Origin: Actinomycetes bacterium
Lineage (GTDB): Bacteria > Actinomycetota > Actinomycetes > Actinomycetales > Cellulomonadaceae
Assembly (NCBI GenBank): GCA_021793675.1
Contig: JAJYSG010000002.1
Coordinates: 1 to 64,000 of the forward strand
DNA length: 64,000 bases
Direction: 5' to 3'
Part shown: positions 1 to 8,665 of the stretch, piece by piece
Layout: the number at the start of each line of letters is the position of its first letter
How positions within the stretch are numbered: the stretch's first letter is position 1
Notes under the pieces: generated by a model
What the model was told of the DNA's origin: nothing
What the model saw: the letters and a program-made list of their open reading frames with translations, nothing else
Database searches by the model: none
Program-made: the position numbers and the translations under genes

Positions 1-715
1 AGCACACCCGACGCACGTCGAGGAGGGCGTCGGTACCCGCCGCCTCGATGTCCGACAGCGCCGCGGGCACCATCTCCGGCCGCGTCTCGGCCACGACGAG
101 GGCCGCCTGTGCCTGGACGACGATCCCGGCCACGTGGTGCGCGACGACGTCGTGGAGCTCCCGCGCGAGCTCGAGCCGCTCCTCGCGCCGCACGTCGTCG
201 AGCTCCTGCCGCCGCCGGGCGTCGTCGAGCCGCAGCCACGTGCCCACCGCCAGCGCGAGGCCCCAGGCGACGAGGCTCGCCAGGGCGAGGGGGAGGACGT
301 CCTGGGACCGCGTGGCGGCGGACCGGCCGACGGTCAGCACGACGGCTCCGGCGAGGCCGAGCAGTCCTGCCGCACGGGGTCCGGCGACCCGCACGGCGGC
401 CGCCCCCAGCACCAGGAGCGCCACCGTGCCCGCGAGGCCGGGCTGCGACGGCAGCCGCCAGGCGTCACCGGCGATCGCGGCCGCACCCGCCAGCGCCAGC
501 GCCGCCGCGGCGCTGCGTACGGGACTGCGGGGACCCAGCAGCGCGAGGCCGGCGAGGACCACCCCGGTGACCAGGCCGAGCACCCACCGGCCGGAGCGGA
601 GGCCGGCGCCCACGCCGGCGACGTCGAGGAGCAGCTGGATCCCGAGCGCCACGGCGAGGACGGCCGCGACCACCACGGTGGTGATCGCCCTCCGATGCGT
701 GGCTGTCCGGTTCAT
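1..715 (-). CDS. Sensor histidine kinase, HisKA_3 type, C-terminus cut off by window edge
   Basis: A NarL/LuxR-type two-component sensor kinase. The first 238 residues are visible. About 150 residues hold several hydrophobic membrane-spanning stretches, followed by the dimerisation/phosphoacceptor helix with the motif ELHDVVAHH, in which His188 is the predicted autophosphorylation site. The HATPase domain and the partner response regulator should lie to the left of the window. The ATG at 715 is preceded by a -10-like TAGCCT (724-729), 8 bases upstream, so the mRNA may be leaderless. The gene is divergent from an ABC-2 exporter. Kinase/regulator pairs of this family often control such exporters in Actinobacteria, so regulation of the neighbour is plausible but inferred. 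The input signal is unknown. Confidence 0.88.
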   Translation of the reverse strand, partial: MNRTATHRRAITTVVVAAVLAVALGIQLLLDVAGVGAGLRSGRWVLGLVTGVVLAGLALLGPRSPVRSAAAALALAGAAAIAGDAWRLPSQPGLAGTVALLVLGAAAVRVAGPRAAGLLGLAGAVVLTVGRSAATRSQDVLPLALASLVAWGLALAVGTWLRLDDARRRQELDDVRREERLELARELHDVVAHHVAGIVVQAQAALVVAETRPEMVPAALSDIEAAGTDALLDVRRVC

Positions 716-836
716 GTCTCACCAGGCTAGGCGGGGCCCGATGCCCCGGACACCGGCCGAAAGGACGACCGCGACGGCGCACCTCCGGCTGTTCGGCCGA
801 TGTGACGGTCCCCGGGCGGCAACCAGGCTCCTGCCC

Positions 837-1769
837 ATGACGACGGCTACCCCCCTCATCCACCTCCGCGGCGTGAGCAAGAGCTACGGGCCACGGACCG
901 CGGTCAGCGACCTGAGCCTCGACGTGCCCGCCGGCTGCGCCTACGGCTTCCTCGGCCACAACGGTGCCGGCAAGACGACGGTGATCCGGATGCTCCTCGG
1001 CCTCACCCCACCCGACGCCGGCACCGTGCACCTCGACGGCCACCCCGTCGACTCGGACCGCCTCGCCGCGCTCGGTCGTGTGGGCGCCATCGTCGAGGAA
1101 CCGCGCTTCCACCCGCACCTCACGGGGTGGGAGAACCTGCGGGTCGTCGCCGCGGTCCGCGGCCCGCAGGCCCTGCGCCGGATCGGGCCTGCGCTCGAGC
1201 GGGTGGGCCTGGCCGACCGGGCACGGGACCGGGTCGCCACCTACTCGCAGGGGATGCGGCAGCGCCTCGGCATCGCCCGCTGCCTGCTGGTGGACCCCAA
1301 GCTCATCGTGCTCGACGAGCCGACCAACGGCCTGGACCCGGGCGGCATCCTGCAGCTGCGCCAGCTCGTCGCCGCGTTCGTCGCCGAGGGCCGCACCGTG
1401 TTCGTCTCGTCGCACGTGCTCGACGAGATCGAGCGGGTGTGCCAGTACGTGGCCGTCATCGACCGGGGCCGTCTCGTCGCCGAGGGCCCCGTGGCCGAGC
1501 TCGTCGGCGGGAGTGCGACGGAGTACGACCTGGTCTGCCGCGACCAGCAGGCCGCCCTCACCGTGCTGTCGACGCACCCGGCGGTGACCTCGGCCGCGCC
1601 GAGCGGGGGCGCCATCCGTGTGACCCTCGGCGACCCGCGCGCGGGCACGGGGCTGGTCACCTGGTTGGTGCGCTCGGGTGTCGACGTCGTCAGCCTCACA
1701 CCCGTCCGCCACAGCCTGGAAGACCGCTTCCTGTCCCTCACGTCCCGAGTCGGAGACCAGCACGCATGA
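837..1769 (+). CDS. ABC-2 type exporter, ATP-binding subunit
   Basis: A cytoplasmic ATPase of a two-component ABC-2 (BcrA/DrrA-like) exporter, 310 residues. Visible motifs in order: Walker A GHNGAGKTT (residues 40-48), the ABC signature written as YSQGMRQR (from residue 136), Walker B LIVLDEP (Asp160, Glu161), and the switch His in VSSHVLDE. The C-terminal 80 residues are the usual accessory region of this subfamily. The reading frame stays open far upstream, but homology starts just after the ATG at 837. CAGGCT (824-829) with TGTGAC (801-806) forms a promoter 7 bases before that ATG, supporting a leaderless start. It overlaps the permease gene by ATGA. The substrate is unknown; antibiotics and peptides are typical for the family. 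Confidence 0.93.
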   Translation: MTTATPLIHLRGVSKSYGPRTAVSDLSLDVPAGCAYGFLGHNGAGKTTVIRMLLGLTPPDAGTVHLDGHPVDSDRLAALGRVGAIVEEPRFHPHLTGWENLRVVAAVRGPQALRRIGPALERVGLADRARDRVATYSQGMRQRLGIARCLLVDPKLIVLDEPTNGLDPGGILQLRQLVAAFVAEGRTVFVSSHVLDEIERVCQYVAVIDRGRLVAEGPVAELVGGSATEYDLVCRDQQAALTVLSTHPAVTSAAPSGGAIRVTLGDPRAGTGLVTWLVRSGVDVVSLTPVRHSLEDRFLSLTSRVGDQHA

Positions 1770-2563
1770 ACCGCACCCTCGTCCGGCAGATGATCGGCGC
1801 CGACCTGCTCAAGCTGCGCCGCCACCGGCCCACCATGGCCGCCGCGGCGGCGCTGTCGGTGGGCACCAGCGCGCTCTACATGCTCTTCATCCTCGCGCGC
1901 CACGGGTGGCACCTGCCCGCCACCCAGCTCCTCGACGACGGGACCACGCTCATGGGTCTCTACTTCGGCCCGATGGCCGCGGTCCTCGTCGGGACGCAGG
2001 CCGGGGTCACCGACCTCGCCAACCACGTGTTCCGGGACCTCGCGGCGACGGGACGCTCGCGCGTGCTGCTGTTCCTCACCCGGGTCCCGGCGGCGGTGCT
2101 GCTGGCGCTGCTGTTCACGCTCGCCGGGTTCGCCGTGAGCACGGCGGCCGCGTACGCCTTCCACGGCGCCGGGCCGGGGCCCGACCTGGGGCTGGTGCTC
2201 CGGTCCGGCGCCTGGGTGGCGTTGGCCACGGCGGTGCTGACCACCCTCGCCGTCGGCGTGGGGTCGCTCACCGGCTCGGCGTCGATCACGCTCGTCGCGG
2301 TCATCGGATGGCAGACGATCGTCACCGGCATCCTCTACATCGCGGGCTTCCTGGGGAACCTCCGGTGGGCGGTGCTCTCGATCGCGCTGAGCCGGTTCCT
2401 CCCGGCCGCGCAGATCGGCACCCGCGACCACCCTGGCTCGTCGAACGCGCTCGTGAACTACAAGGTGCCGATGCCTGCCGCGGTCGCGGCGCTGGTCATC
2501 GTGGCGTGGGTGCTGGTCCCGTCGGTCCTCGGCGCCTGGCGGACGGCGCACCGGGACGTCTGA
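1766..2563 (+). CDS. ABC-2 type exporter, permease subunit
   Basis: A 265-residue integral membrane protein with about six hydrophobic segments. It is the permease of the exporter whose ATPase is encoded immediately upstream; the ATG overlaps the ATPase stop codon (ATGA), so translation is likely coupled. The hydrophobic pattern (a short cytoplasmic start, TM1 near residues 22-42, then a long first loop) fits ABC-2 permeases such as those of lantibiotic-resistance exporters. No substrate-determining motif can be read. The opposite-strand neighbour ends 21 bases downstream, so the operon stops here. Confidence 0.9.
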   Translation: MNRTLVRQMIGADLLKLRRHRPTMAAAAALSVGTSALYMLFILARHGWHLPATQLLDDGTTLMGLYFGPMAAVLVGTQAGVTDLANHVFRDLAATGRSRVLLFLTRVPAAVLLALLFTLAGFAVSTAAAYAFHGAGPGPDLGLVLRSGAWVALATAVLTTLAVGVGSLTGSASITLVAVIGWQTIVTGILYIAGFLGNLRWAVLSIALSRFLPAAQIGTRDHPGSSNALVNYKVPMPAAVAALVIVAWVLVPSVLGAWRTAHRDV

Positions 2564-2584
2564 GCGGTGGGCAGGCCGCGGCCC

Positions 2585-3493
2585 TCACGCCTGCGGCAGG
2601 TGCGTCCCGGTGAGCTCCTCGGCGACGGCCCACAGCCGCGCGGCCGTGGCGAGCGAGCGCGCCGGGCGCGGGAACCGGGCCACCGTCGTCGGGCCGACGA
2701 GGCCCAGGCGGCGGCCGGGGCCGTAGTAGGCGCCCTGCCGCGCGTCCGGCGAGGTGGCCGCGACGAGGATCGGCTCGGCGCCGGACTCGACGCCCTGCAC
2801 CGGCAGCAGCGAGCGCCACGGTGCCGGCGGGCGGCCGGCCGTGCCCGCGGGCGGGTGTGACAGCGTCCAGCCGGGGTGGGCTGCGGTGCTGAGCAGGGGC
2901 CAGCCGCGCTCGTCGGCCACCGCCGCGAGGTGGCGCGCCATGAGCAGGTCCGCGAGCTTGGAGCGCGCGTACCCGCCGTTGGGGGAGTAGGAGCGGCGCC
3001 ACTGCGGGTCGTCGAACCGGATGCGGCCCCACGTCGCGGCGGCGCTGCCCATGGTCGCCACGCGCGGCGCGGGGGAGCGCAGCAGCAGCGGCAGCAGCAG
3101 GGTGGTCAGCGCGAACGGGCCGAGGAAGTTGGTGCCGAGCTGGAGCTCGAACCCGTCCGCCGTCTCCTCGCGCCGCCGGGGCGCGTGCACCACGCCGGCG
3201 TTGTTGACCAGCACATGCAGCGGGCGGCCGTCGGCCAGGAGGGCGTCGGCGAAGGCGCGGACCGTGGCGAGGTCGGCCAGGTCGAGGTGGCGCACCTCGA
3301 CGTCCGCGTCCGGCGCCTCCCGGAGGATCTCGGCGCGTGCGGCCTCGCCCTTGTCGACGCTGCGGACGGCCATGACCACCTCGGCACCGGCCAGCGCCAG
3401 GCGGCGCGCCACCTCCCGGCCGATGCCCGTGTTGGAGCCGGTGACGACGACGCGTCGGCCGGCCTGGGGCGGGACGTCGTAGGTGATGGGCAC
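2585..3493 (-). CDS. Short-chain dehydrogenase/reductase (retinol-dehydrogenase-like)
   Basis: An NAD(P)-dependent oxidoreductase of the SDR superfamily, 302 residues. The nucleotide-binding motif VTGSNTGIG is near the N-terminus, NNAG follows mid-domain, and the catalytic YARSK (Tyr-x3-Lys) is present. The overall pattern resembles the eukaryote-like retinol dehydrogenase / WW-domain oxidoreductase branch often seen in Actinobacteria. The GTG at 3493 was chosen over upstream in-frame codons because GGAG lies about 6 bases before it and the Rossmann fold starts soon after. Substrate not predictable. It converges on the ABC permease gene. Confidence 0.88.
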   Translation of the reverse strand: MPITYDVPPQAGRRVVVTGSNTGIGREVARRLALAGAEVVMAVRSVDKGEAARAEILREAPDADVEVRHLDLADLATVRAFADALLADGRPLHVLVNNAGVVHAPRRREETADGFELQLGTNFLGPFALTTLLLPLLLRSPAPRVATMGSAAATWGRIRFDDPQWRRSYSPNGGYARSKLADLLMARHLAAVADERGWPLLSTAAHPGWTLSHPPAGTAGRPPAPWRSLLPVQGVESGAEPILVAATSPDARQGAYYGPGRRLGLVGPTTVARFPRPARSLATAARLWAVAEELTGTHLPQA

Positions 3494-3626
3494 GGGCGCT
3501 CCTGGCGACGGTGGTGGGCTCTCGCCTCGGACGCTACGGCACGGTGGGGCGAGGACGCGTCGCACCTGGCGCCGGTGGCCGCCCGCAGCCCGACGTGGGG
3601 GCCCCGCCGCCTGCGACGGGGACGGG

Positions 3627-4346
3627 TCAGCCGACCGCGGTGCCGAACGCCTTGCCGACCGCCCACGTGAAGGCCATGGTGGCCGCGCCCATCCCGGCGT
3701 TGCGCAGCACGGCGCGCCCGGCGGGCGCCCCGCCGAGCCGCGCCGAGACGAACCCCGTCACCGTGAGCCCGACGAGAACGGCGGCCACGGTCAGCCAGAT
3801 CCGCCAGCCGCCCGCCGGCACGAGGATCACCAGCAGCGGGATGAGCGCGCCGACCGTGAAGGAGAGGAACGAGGCGCCCGCGGCGGCCCACGGGCTCGTC
3901 AGCTCGTCGGGGTCGATGCCGAGCTCCGCCTCCGCGTGCGCGCGCAGCGCGTCGTGCTCCGTGAGCTGCGTGGCCACCTGGGCGGCCAGCTCCGGCGTCA
4001 GCCCCTTCTCCTGGTAGAGGCCCGCGAGCTCGGCCAGCTCGTCGTCGGGCATCGTCTCGAGCTCCCAGCGCTCCTTGGCGAGCACCGCCCGTTCGGTGTC
4101 GCGCTGGGTGCTCACCGACACGTACTCGCCGCCGGCCATCGACATGGCGCCCGCCACCAGGCCCGCGACCCCGGCCGTGGCGATCGCCGTGACGTTCGAC
4201 GTGGCGCCCGCGACACCGATGACGATGCCGGCCACCGAGACGATCCCGTCGTTGGCCCCGAGCACCCCCGCCCGCAGCCAGTTGAGCCGGGCGCCCAGCC
4301 CGGCGCCGTGCGGCTCCGCCTCGTGCCCGGCGGGTTCCGTGCTCAT
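3627..4346 (-). CDS. VIT1/CCC1 family iron/manganese transporter
   Basis: A 239-residue membrane protein of the vacuolar iron transporter family. The diagnostic first helix region (WLRAGVLGANDGIVSVAG) is followed by GAMSMAGGEYVSVSTQRD, matching the family's conserved metal-binding helix. A charged cytoplasmic segment rich in Glu and Leu (metal-binding helical bundle, about residues 80-150) precedes three more hydrophobic segments. In bacteria this family exports Fe2+ or Mn2+. The start ATG has GGGGAGG closely upstream. It is divergent from the next SDR gene. No Fur or IdeR box was recognised in the roughly 160-base gap. Confidence 0.92.
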   Translation of the reverse strand: MSTEPAGHEAEPHGAGLGARLNWLRAGVLGANDGIVSVAGIVIGVAGATSNVTAIATAGVAGLVAGAMSMAGGEYVSVSTQRDTERAVLAKERWELETMPDDELAELAGLYQEKGLTPELAAQVATQLTEHDALRAHAEAELGIDPDELTSPWAAAGASFLSFTVGALIPLLVILVPAGGWRIWLTVAAVLVGLTVTGFVSARLGGAPAGRAVLRNAGMGAATMAFTWAVGKAFGTAVG

Positions 4347-4505
4347 GGGACCTCCCCTTCGTCGGCTGCGACCACGCTAGGGCGCCGCGCCCGCCGCGGC
4401 TCGCCGGGCGCCCGCGCCGCCGGACGTGCGGCCGCCCCACGCGGGGACCATGCTCGGTCCGGGCCGGACGACGACGTCCGGGCACGGCGGGCGAAGGGGA
4501 CTGCC

Positions 4506-5327
4506 ATGGACCGCTCCGGCACGGCGATCGCGGGGCGTCGGGTGCTCGTCACCGGGGGCGGCCGCGGGCTCGGCCGGCGCATCGCGCTGCGGGCGGCGGC
4601 GCGGGGCGCCGCCGAGGTGGTCATCTGGGACGTCGACGAGGCGCGGGCGGAGCAGGTGGCCGACGAGATCCGGGCGCACCACCGGGCCGCGAGCGCCCGG
4701 GCCGTCGATGTCACTGACGCCGCCGCGGTGGCCGGGGCCGGCGCCGCCACGGGCGACGTGGACGTCGTCGTCAGCTGCGCGGGCGTGGTCACGGGCCGGC
4801 GCCTCCTCGACGCGGACGAGGCCGGCATCCGCCGCACGTTCGACGTCAACACGCTCGCCCTGTACTGGGTGGCCCGCGCGTTCCTGCCCGGCATGGTGGC
4901 GCGCGACCGGGGCACCGTGGTGACCATCGCCTCAGCCGCCGGTCTGGTGGGCGTCGCCCGCCAGACCGACTACTCGGCGAGCAAGTTCGCCGCCGTCGGC
5001 TTCACCGAGTCGCTGCGGGCCGAGCTGCGGGGCGAGCGCTCGCGCGTGCGCACGCTGCTCGTCTGCCCCTACTACATCGACACGGGCATGTTCGAGGGCG
5101 TGCGCACCCGGGTGCCGTGGCTGCTGCCGATCCTGCGGGAGGACCACGTGGCGCGCGCCGTGGTCGACGGCATCGAGCGCGGCCGGTCCCAGCTCATGCT
5201 GCCGCCGGCGGTCTGGCTGCTGCCCGGCATGCGGCTGCTCGGCACGCGCGGGTTCGACGCGGTCATGGACGTGCTGGGCGTCAACCACACGATGGACCGC
5301 TTCGTCGGGCGCACGCCCGGGGCGTGA
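4506..5327 (+). CDS. Short-chain dehydrogenase (SDR16C / 17beta-HSD11-like)
   Basis: A 273-residue SDR oxidoreductase. It has the cofactor motif VTGGGRGLGRR at residues 14-24, an acidic residue at the end of beta2 (IWDVDE) suggesting NAD preference, the catalytic Ser in IASAAG and Tyr-x3-Lys as YSASK. The C-terminal hydrophobic segment around PAVWLLPGMRLLG resembles lipid-associated 17beta-hydroxysteroid/retinol dehydrogenases, so a lipophilic alcohol or ketone substrate is possible. The ATG has AAGGGGA about 6 bases upstream. It is 33 bases ahead of the amidohydrolase gene, but that gene seems to have its own leaderless promoter. Confidence 0.88.
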   Translation: MDRSGTAIAGRRVLVTGGGRGLGRRIALRAAARGAAEVVIWDVDEARAEQVADEIRAHHRAASARAVDVTDAAAVAGAGAATGDVDVVVSCAGVVTGRRLLDADEAGIRRTFDVNTLALYWVARAFLPGMVARDRGTVVTIASAAGLVGVARQTDYSASKFAAVGFTESLRAELRGERSRVRTLLVCPYYIDTGMFEGVRTRVPWLLPILREDHVARAVVDGIERGRSQLMLPPAVWLLPGMRLLGTRGFDAVMDVLGVNHTMDRFVGRTPGA

Positions 5328-5360
5328 GGGGCGCCCCCGGGGCGGGGCCAGGATGGAGGC

Positions 5361-6608
5361 ATGACCTCTCTGCAGCCCATCCGCACCACCCGTTCGTCCG
5401 TCGCGATCGTCAATGCCTACGTGGTCCCCGTCACCGGCGCGCCGGTGGAGCACGGCACCGTGCTCGTCGAGGACGGCGTCATCACCGCCGTCGGGCGCGA
5501 CGTCGCGGTGCCCGACGGGGTCCGCACGCTCGACGTCGGCGGCCGCTGGGTGCTGCCGGGCTTCGTCGAGGCCCACGGGCACCTCGGCGTGCACGAGGAG
5601 GGCGAGGGCTGGGCCGGCGAGGACGTCAACGAGATGACCGACCCCAACGGCGCGGGGCTGCGGGCGATCGACGCGGTCAACATCGAGGAGGAGGGGTTCC
5701 GGGACGCGCTCGCGGGCGGCGTGACGTCCGTGGTGGTCAAGCCGGGCAGCGGCAACCCCATCGGCGGCCAGACCGTCGCCATCAAGACGTGGGGCGGCCG
5801 CACGGTCGACGAGCAGGTGATCAGCGACGCGGTCTCGGTCAAGGCCGCGCTCGGCGAGAACCCCAAGCGGGTCTACGGCGACAAGAAGGCGCTGCCGTCG
5901 ACGCGGCTGGGCGTGGCCTACGTGGTGCGCAAGGCCTTCGTCGACGCACAGGGCTACGCCGCTCGTCGGGCCGCCGCCGAGGCGAAGGGCGAGCCGTTCG
6001 ACCGCGACCTGGCCAAGGAGACGCTGGTGCGCGTGCTCGAGGGTGAGCTGGTGTGGGACCAGCACACGCACCGGGCCGACGACATCGCGACCGCGATCCG
6101 GCTCTCCGAGGAGTTCGGGTACCGGCTCGTGGTCAACCACGGCACCGAGGGTGCGCTCATCGCCGACGTGCTGGCAGAGAAGGACGTCCCCGTGATCTTC
6201 GGGCCGCTGTTCACCAGCCGCTCGAAGGTGGAGCTGCGGAACCGGGCGATCGCCAACCTCGGGCGCCTGGCGGCGGCCGGCGTGCGCGTCGCGATCACCA
6301 CCGACCACCCCGTGGTGCCCATCAACTTCCTGGTGCACCAGGCGTCGTTCGCCGTCAAGGAGGGGCTGGACCGCGACGTCGCGCTGCGGGCGCTGACGGT
6401 GAACCCGGCGTCGTTCCTCGGGCTGTCCTCCCGCGTGGGCGCGCTGGCGCCCGGGCTGGACGGCGACGTCGTCGTGTGGAGCGGAGACCCGCTCGACATC
6501 ACCTCCCGGGCGGAGCACGTGTTCGTCACCGGGACCGAGGTCTACACGTGGGACGCCGCCGCGAAGGCCGGGCGTGTCCGGGAGCGCGCGGAGCGGTTCG
6601 CCTCGTAG
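5361..6608 (+). CDS. Amidohydrolase family protein (imidazolonepropionase-like)
   Basis: A 415-residue metal-dependent hydrolase of the amidohydrolase superfamily. The N-terminal beta-sandwich leads into the metal-binding start of the barrel (FVEAHGHLG, near residue 72). Further ligands are the His in VVNHGTEG and the Asp in TTDHPVVP, and the C-terminal part returns to the beta-sandwich (ALAPGLDGDVVVWSGDPL). This matches the branch annotated as amidohydrolases or Xaa-Pro dipeptidase-like hydrolases; the substrate is not readable. The start is supported by CAGGAT (5349-5354) exactly 6 bases before the ATG. It ends 13 bases before a convergent lipoprotein gene. Confidence 0.9.
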   Translation: MTSLQPIRTTRSSVAIVNAYVVPVTGAPVEHGTVLVEDGVITAVGRDVAVPDGVRTLDVGGRWVLPGFVEAHGHLGVHEEGEGWAGEDVNEMTDPNGAGLRAIDAVNIEEEGFRDALAGGVTSVVVKPGSGNPIGGQTVAIKTWGGRTVDEQVISDAVSVKAALGENPKRVYGDKKALPSTRLGVAYVVRKAFVDAQGYAARRAAAEAKGEPFDRDLAKETLVRVLEGELVWDQHTHRADDIATAIRLSEEFGYRLVVNHGTEGALIADVLAEKDVPVIFGPLFTSRSKVELRNRAIANLGRLAAAGVRVAITTDHPVVPINFLVHQASFAVKEGLDRDVALRALTVNPASFLGLSSRVGALAPGLDGDVVVWSGDPLDITSRAEHVFVTGTEVYTWDAAAKAGRVRERAERFAS

Positions 6609-6621
6609 CCAGGGGTGGTGA

Positions 6622-7311
6622 TCAGGCGGCTCCCGGCTGCAGGGCGGTCACGTTCAGCAGGGGAGCGCCGGCCATCCGGCACGCGGTGAACTGGGTGGTG
6701 GGCAGGAACAACGCGTGGGTCTCGCCCGGCGGGTAGACGCGCAGGCCGTCGGCCGTCACCGGGTCGCAGGTCGCCGGCGGGTAGTTGAGGGCATTCGCGA
6801 TGCCGAGCCTCGCGTGCGCGCTGCCGCCGGGGGCGAGCGTCACGGTCGCCGGCGGGCTCGAGGGGTCCCTACCGGCCGCGGCCCCGAGCTGCGTGCCGTT
6901 GCCGTCGCCGACCAACGACACGCCCGGCCACCCCTCCAGCGTGCAGGACCGGCCGGCGGTACTGGTCAGGACGAGGTCGACGTAGGACGTGCCGGCTGCG
7001 ACCCCGCCGCCGGTGCCGAGCGACACCGAGAGCGCAGCGGAGCTGCACCGCGGCGCCGCCGCGGCGGACGGGGGCGGGGCAGTGCCGCTGGCGGTGGCGC
7101 CGCTCGTGGCGGCCGCTGCGCTGGTCGCAGCCGCGCCGCTCGTCGCCGGCGCGCTCGGCCCGGTGCCGGCGGGCGCGCTCGCGGGTGTCGTCGCCGTTGC
7201 CGTTGCCGACGTCGGTGGCCCGATGGTGGCACCGGCGGTGCACCCCGCGAGCGCGGCCGCGGCGAGCGCGGTGACGACGGTGGCGACGACGAGACGGCGG
7301 CGCGTCCTCAT
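6622..7311 (-). CDS. DUF4232 domain lipoprotein
   Basis: A secreted lipoprotein of 229 residues. The N-terminus is basic then hydrophobic, ending in a lipobox LAGC near residue 23, so it should be lipidated on the outer membrane face. A low-complexity Ala/Thr/Pro/Ser linker (about residues 25-90) leads to one DUF4232 domain with the typical Cys pair (RCSSAALSVSLG and TLEGWPGVSL) and a C-terminal region containing CRMAG. The function of DUF4232 is unknown. The ATG at 7311 is preferred because it starts the MRTRRR signal-peptide n-region; a GTG at 7329 would add six residues. Confidence 0.88.
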   Translation of the reverse strand: MRTRRRLVVATVVTALAAAALAGCTAGATIGPPTSATATATTPASAPAGTGPSAPATSGAAATSAAAATSGATASGTAPPPSAAAAPRCSSAALSVSLGTGGGVAAGTSYVDLVLTSTAGRSCTLEGWPGVSLVGDGNGTQLGAAAGRDPSSPPATVTLAPGGSAHARLGIANALNYPPATCDPVTADGLRVYPPGETHALFLPTTQFTACRMAGAPLLNVTALQPGAA

Positions 7312-7424
7312 GGCGGACAGTGTGATCACCGCAGCGTCGTCCGTGCGGCATCCGCCCCGAGTGTTCGTCGTTCGGGTGGAGGAGGAGAACGGAGGCGCCT
7401 CCGTTAGCGGCCTAGGCTGGGCGC

Positions 7425-8435
7425 ATGGTCGCTTACCGAAACCTGGGCCGCTCCGGCCTCAAGGTCACCGAGATCACCTACGGCAACTGGCTCACCCACG
7501 GGTCCCAGATCGAGAACGACACCGCCAAGGCCTGCGTGCGCGCGGCGCTGGACGCGGGCATCACGAGCTTCGACACCGCCGACGTCTACGCCAACACCGC
7601 CGCGGAGACCGTCCTCGGCGAGGCCCTGGCGGGCGAGCGCCGCGACGGCCTCGAGGTCTTCACCAAGGTGTTCTGGCCCACCGGGCCCCGCGGCGCCAAC
7701 GACCGCGGGCTGAGCCGCAAGCACATCCTGCGGTCGATCGAGGGGTCGCTCTCGCGCCTCCAGACCGACTACGTCGACCTCTACCAGGCGCATCGCTACG
7801 ACCACGTGACGCCGCTCGAGGAGACGATGCAGGCGTTCGCGGACGTGGTGCGCTCCGGCAAGGCGCTGTACATCGGCGTCTCCGAGTGGACGGCCGAGCA
7901 GATCCGCGCCGGCGTCGCGCTCGCCCGCGAGCTGCACGTGCCGCTGGTCTCCAACCAGCCGCAGTACTCGATGCTGTGGCGGGTCATCGAGGAGCAGGTG
8001 GTGCCCACGAGCGAGGAGCTCGGCCTGTCCCAGGTCGTCTGGTCGCCGGTGGCGCAGGGCGTGCTGAGCGGCAAGTACCTGCCGGGGGCCGCCGCGCCGG
8101 CCGGCTCGCGCGCCACGGACGAGAAGGGCGGCGCCCAGATGGTCCGCCGCTTCACGGAGAACCAGGACGTGCTCACCCGGGTGCAGGCGCTGCGCCCGGT
8201 GGCCGACGAGCTGGGCCTGACGATGGCGCAGCTGGCCGTCGCCTGGGTGCTGCAGAACCCGAACGTCGCGGCGGCGCTCATCGGCGCGTCCCGGCCCGAG
8301 CAGGTCGCCGAGAACGTCAAGGCCTCCGGGGTCGTGATCCCGCCCGAGCTGCTGGCTCGCATCGACGAGGCGCTCGGCGACGTCGTCGTCCGCGACCCCG
8401 CCCTGACCGCGCAGAGCTCGCCCGCGTCGATCTGA
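7425..8435 (+). CDS. Aldo/keto reductase (Kv-beta-like)
   Basis: A 336-residue NADPH-dependent aldo-keto reductase. The catalytic tetrad can be read: Asp and Tyr in FDTADVY, Lys in FTKVF, and His in YQAHRYD. The C-terminal cofactor region (ALIGASRPEQVAENV) is typical. Length and motifs match the voltage-gated potassium-channel beta-subunit / YghZ-like branch, whose bacterial members reduce methylglyoxal and other aldehydes. The ATG at 7425 is preceded by TAGGCT (7413-7418) at 6 bases, the clearest leaderless promoter in the window. An exceptionally strong hairpin follows the gene. Confidence 0.93.
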   Translation: MVAYRNLGRSGLKVTEITYGNWLTHGSQIENDTAKACVRAALDAGITSFDTADVYANTAAETVLGEALAGERRDGLEVFTKVFWPTGPRGANDRGLSRKHILRSIEGSLSRLQTDYVDLYQAHRYDHVTPLEETMQAFADVVRSGKALYIGVSEWTAEQIRAGVALARELHVPLVSNQPQYSMLWRVIEEQVVPTSEELGLSQVVWSPVAQGVLSGKYLPGAAAPAGSRATDEKGGAQMVRRFTENQDVLTRVQALRPVADELGLTMAQLAVAWVLQNPNVAAALIGASRPEQVAENVKASGVVIPPELLARIDEALGDVVVRDPALTAQSSPASI

Positions 8436-8503
8436 CCCCTCCCGCCCCCACCCGACCCCCTTCCGCTTCCCCTTCCATCCCTCCCCTCCTTCCCTCGTGC
8501 ATT

Positions 8504-8555
8504 CCCAACGTCCGAGCGAGTGGGGCCTCTGGCCCTCACTCGCTCGGACGTTGGG
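8504..8555. terminator. Very long perfect hairpin, probable terminator
   Basis: A 19-bp perfect inverted repeat (8504-8522 with 8537-8555) encloses a further 5-bp GGGCC/GGCCC stem with a TCT loop and one bulged T. The flanks are pyrimidine-rich on the left (8436-8500) and purine-rich on the right (8556-8600), so imperfect pairing can continue outward. It lies 69 bases after the aldo-keto reductase stop and upstream of the sigma-factor gene. There is no U-tract. The core ACGTCCGAG/CTCGGACGT recurs in a second hairpin at 10218-10261. Confidence 0.7.
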
Positions 8556-8609
8556 CGTGGGGAGAGGAGGGAAGGGGAGAAGGGCGGAGGGGCGTGTGGG
8601 AAGGCCGAT

Positions 8610-8632
8610 GAACTGAATCGGTGCCCGGCGTC
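8610..8632 (+). promoter_or_regulatory. Possible ECF-type autoregulatory promoter
   Basis: GAAC (8610-8613) and CGTC (8629-8632), separated by 15 bases, sit about 35 bases before the sigma-factor start. They resemble the GGAAC / CGTC elements of ECF-sigma promoters. Both elements are short and could occur by chance, so this is only a candidate for self-regulation. Confidence 0.3.
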
Positions 8633-8665
8633 GTTCTCCTGGGGAGACCCCGAGGAGCACCGGGC

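Noticed and set aside
4932-6518. A 528-codon minus-strand open frame opposite the amidohydrolase
   Set aside because: The plus strand has a complete amidohydrolase with metal ligands; the antisense frame has no recognisable domain.
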